Of a stretch of DNA of 12,939 bases, positions 12,663 to 12,939 are shown piece by piece; within the stretch, counting starts at the first letter, position 1; each line of letters opens with the position of its first letter. Under the pieces are notes generated by a model that did not search any database, had not been told where the DNA came from, and worked only from the letters and a program-made list of their open reading frames with translations. The position numbers and the translations under genes were made by a program. The stretch covers positions 1 to 12,939 of the forward strand of contig JAJYMR010000199.1 of assembly GCA_021786815.1 (NCBI GenBank). Reading direction: 5' to 3'. This stretch comes from Deltaproteobacteria bacterium. Its GTDB lineage: Bacteria > Desulfobacterota > Binatia > Binatales > Binataceae.

Positions 12663-12939
12663 TCAGGCGCCGTGCCCGTGGCCGATTGGCGGACCGTCCG
12701 CGCCCTGCGCTTCAGGCGCAAGCACGCGCGCGCGAAGCTCGCCGATTTCACCGCGCGCTTTGGGCAGGCATTGCGGGTAGCTCTTCTGGATGAATTCGAC
12801 GAGCTTTTCCCGCACCTCGCATCTCAGGTCCCACGCGGTTCCCGAATCCGCCGCGCTCATCAGGGCGCGAAGCTCGATCGTGTGCTCGCTTGCATTGGTG
12901 ACCTGCAGGTTCCACACTCTCCGGTCCCATCGCGGCGAT
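12663..12939 (-). CDS. MscS-family mechanosensitive channel, C-terminal part
   Basis: The last 91 or so residues of a gene that continues beyond the right edge; the frame is open to the boundary. 'RRVWNLQVTNASEHTIELRA', 'SAADSGTAWDLRCEVREKL' and 'IQKSYPQCLP' match the cytoplasmic C-terminal domain of large MscS-type small-conductance channels, which release solutes on osmotic downshock. The tail ends in a Gly/His-rich 'PPIGHGHGA'. A GTG inside this segment is not the true start. The membrane domain and the pore helix are outside the window, so subfamily cannot be judged. Confidence 0.75.
   Translation of the reverse strand, partial: SPRWDRRVWNLQVTNASEHTIELRALMSAADSGTAWDLRCEVREKLVEFIQKSYPQCLPKARGEIGELRARVLAPEAQGADGPPIGHGHGA

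Overview
This is a GC-rich bacterial window, except for a visibly less GC-rich left end of about 0.9 kb. It carries 14 genes, counting two cut by or doubtful at an edge, plus one gene fragment and one candidate short ORF. LolA, a TTG-started FtsK translocase, an SSB with an acidic tail and an MscS-type channel point to a Gram-negative bacterium. The gene order RNase J, FtsK, LolA, RimO, DksA-type, together with a CaiB/BaiF CoA-transferase, would suit a deltaproteobacterium-like or Binatota-like lineage. That placement is inference; no rRNA or other phylogenetic marker is present. I saw no tRNA, rRNA, CRISPR array, transposase or integrase.

Left edge (1-910): two small unrecognised genes on the + strand, followed by a 33-codon ORF that resembles the extreme N-terminus of DrmA, the helicase of DISARM anti-phage systems. 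The resemblance ends after about 25 codons, and the ORF runs into the 3' end of the next gene. This looks like the scar of a lost defence locus, or a contig junction.

Region 907-3749: an Mrp/ApbC-like P-loop ATPase (-) is divergent from a CaiB/BaiF family CoA-transferase (+), with a strong hairpin between them. The CoA-transferase converges on a DksA/TraR zinc-finger regulator.

Core block (9903 down to 3297, all - strand): RNase J, FtsK/SpoIIIE, LolA, RimO and the DksA/TraR protein follow one another. Gaps are 17 nt (RNase J-FtsK), 96 nt (FtsK-LolA) and 109 nt (LolA-RimO), and RimO overlaps the DksA-type gene by 8 nt. The RimO leader holds a 19-codon ORF with a strong ribosome-binding site, overlapping a weak terminator-like hairpin. 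A TATAAT box sits just before RNase J, in the gap shared with the divergent ssb gene.

Right part (10095-12939): ssb (+), a DUF309 protein (-), a ribbon-helix-helix antitoxin with an overlapping MazF/PemK toxin (-), a lactonase-like metallo-beta-lactamase-fold hydrolase (+), and the C-terminal end of an MscS-family channel (-, cut by the edge). The toxin-antitoxin module has its own palindromic operator. It lies between two identical 37-bp direct repeats exactly 720 bp apart, so it looks like an inserted or duplicated cassette. The toxin has Leu where MazF enzymes normally carry a catalytic Arg.
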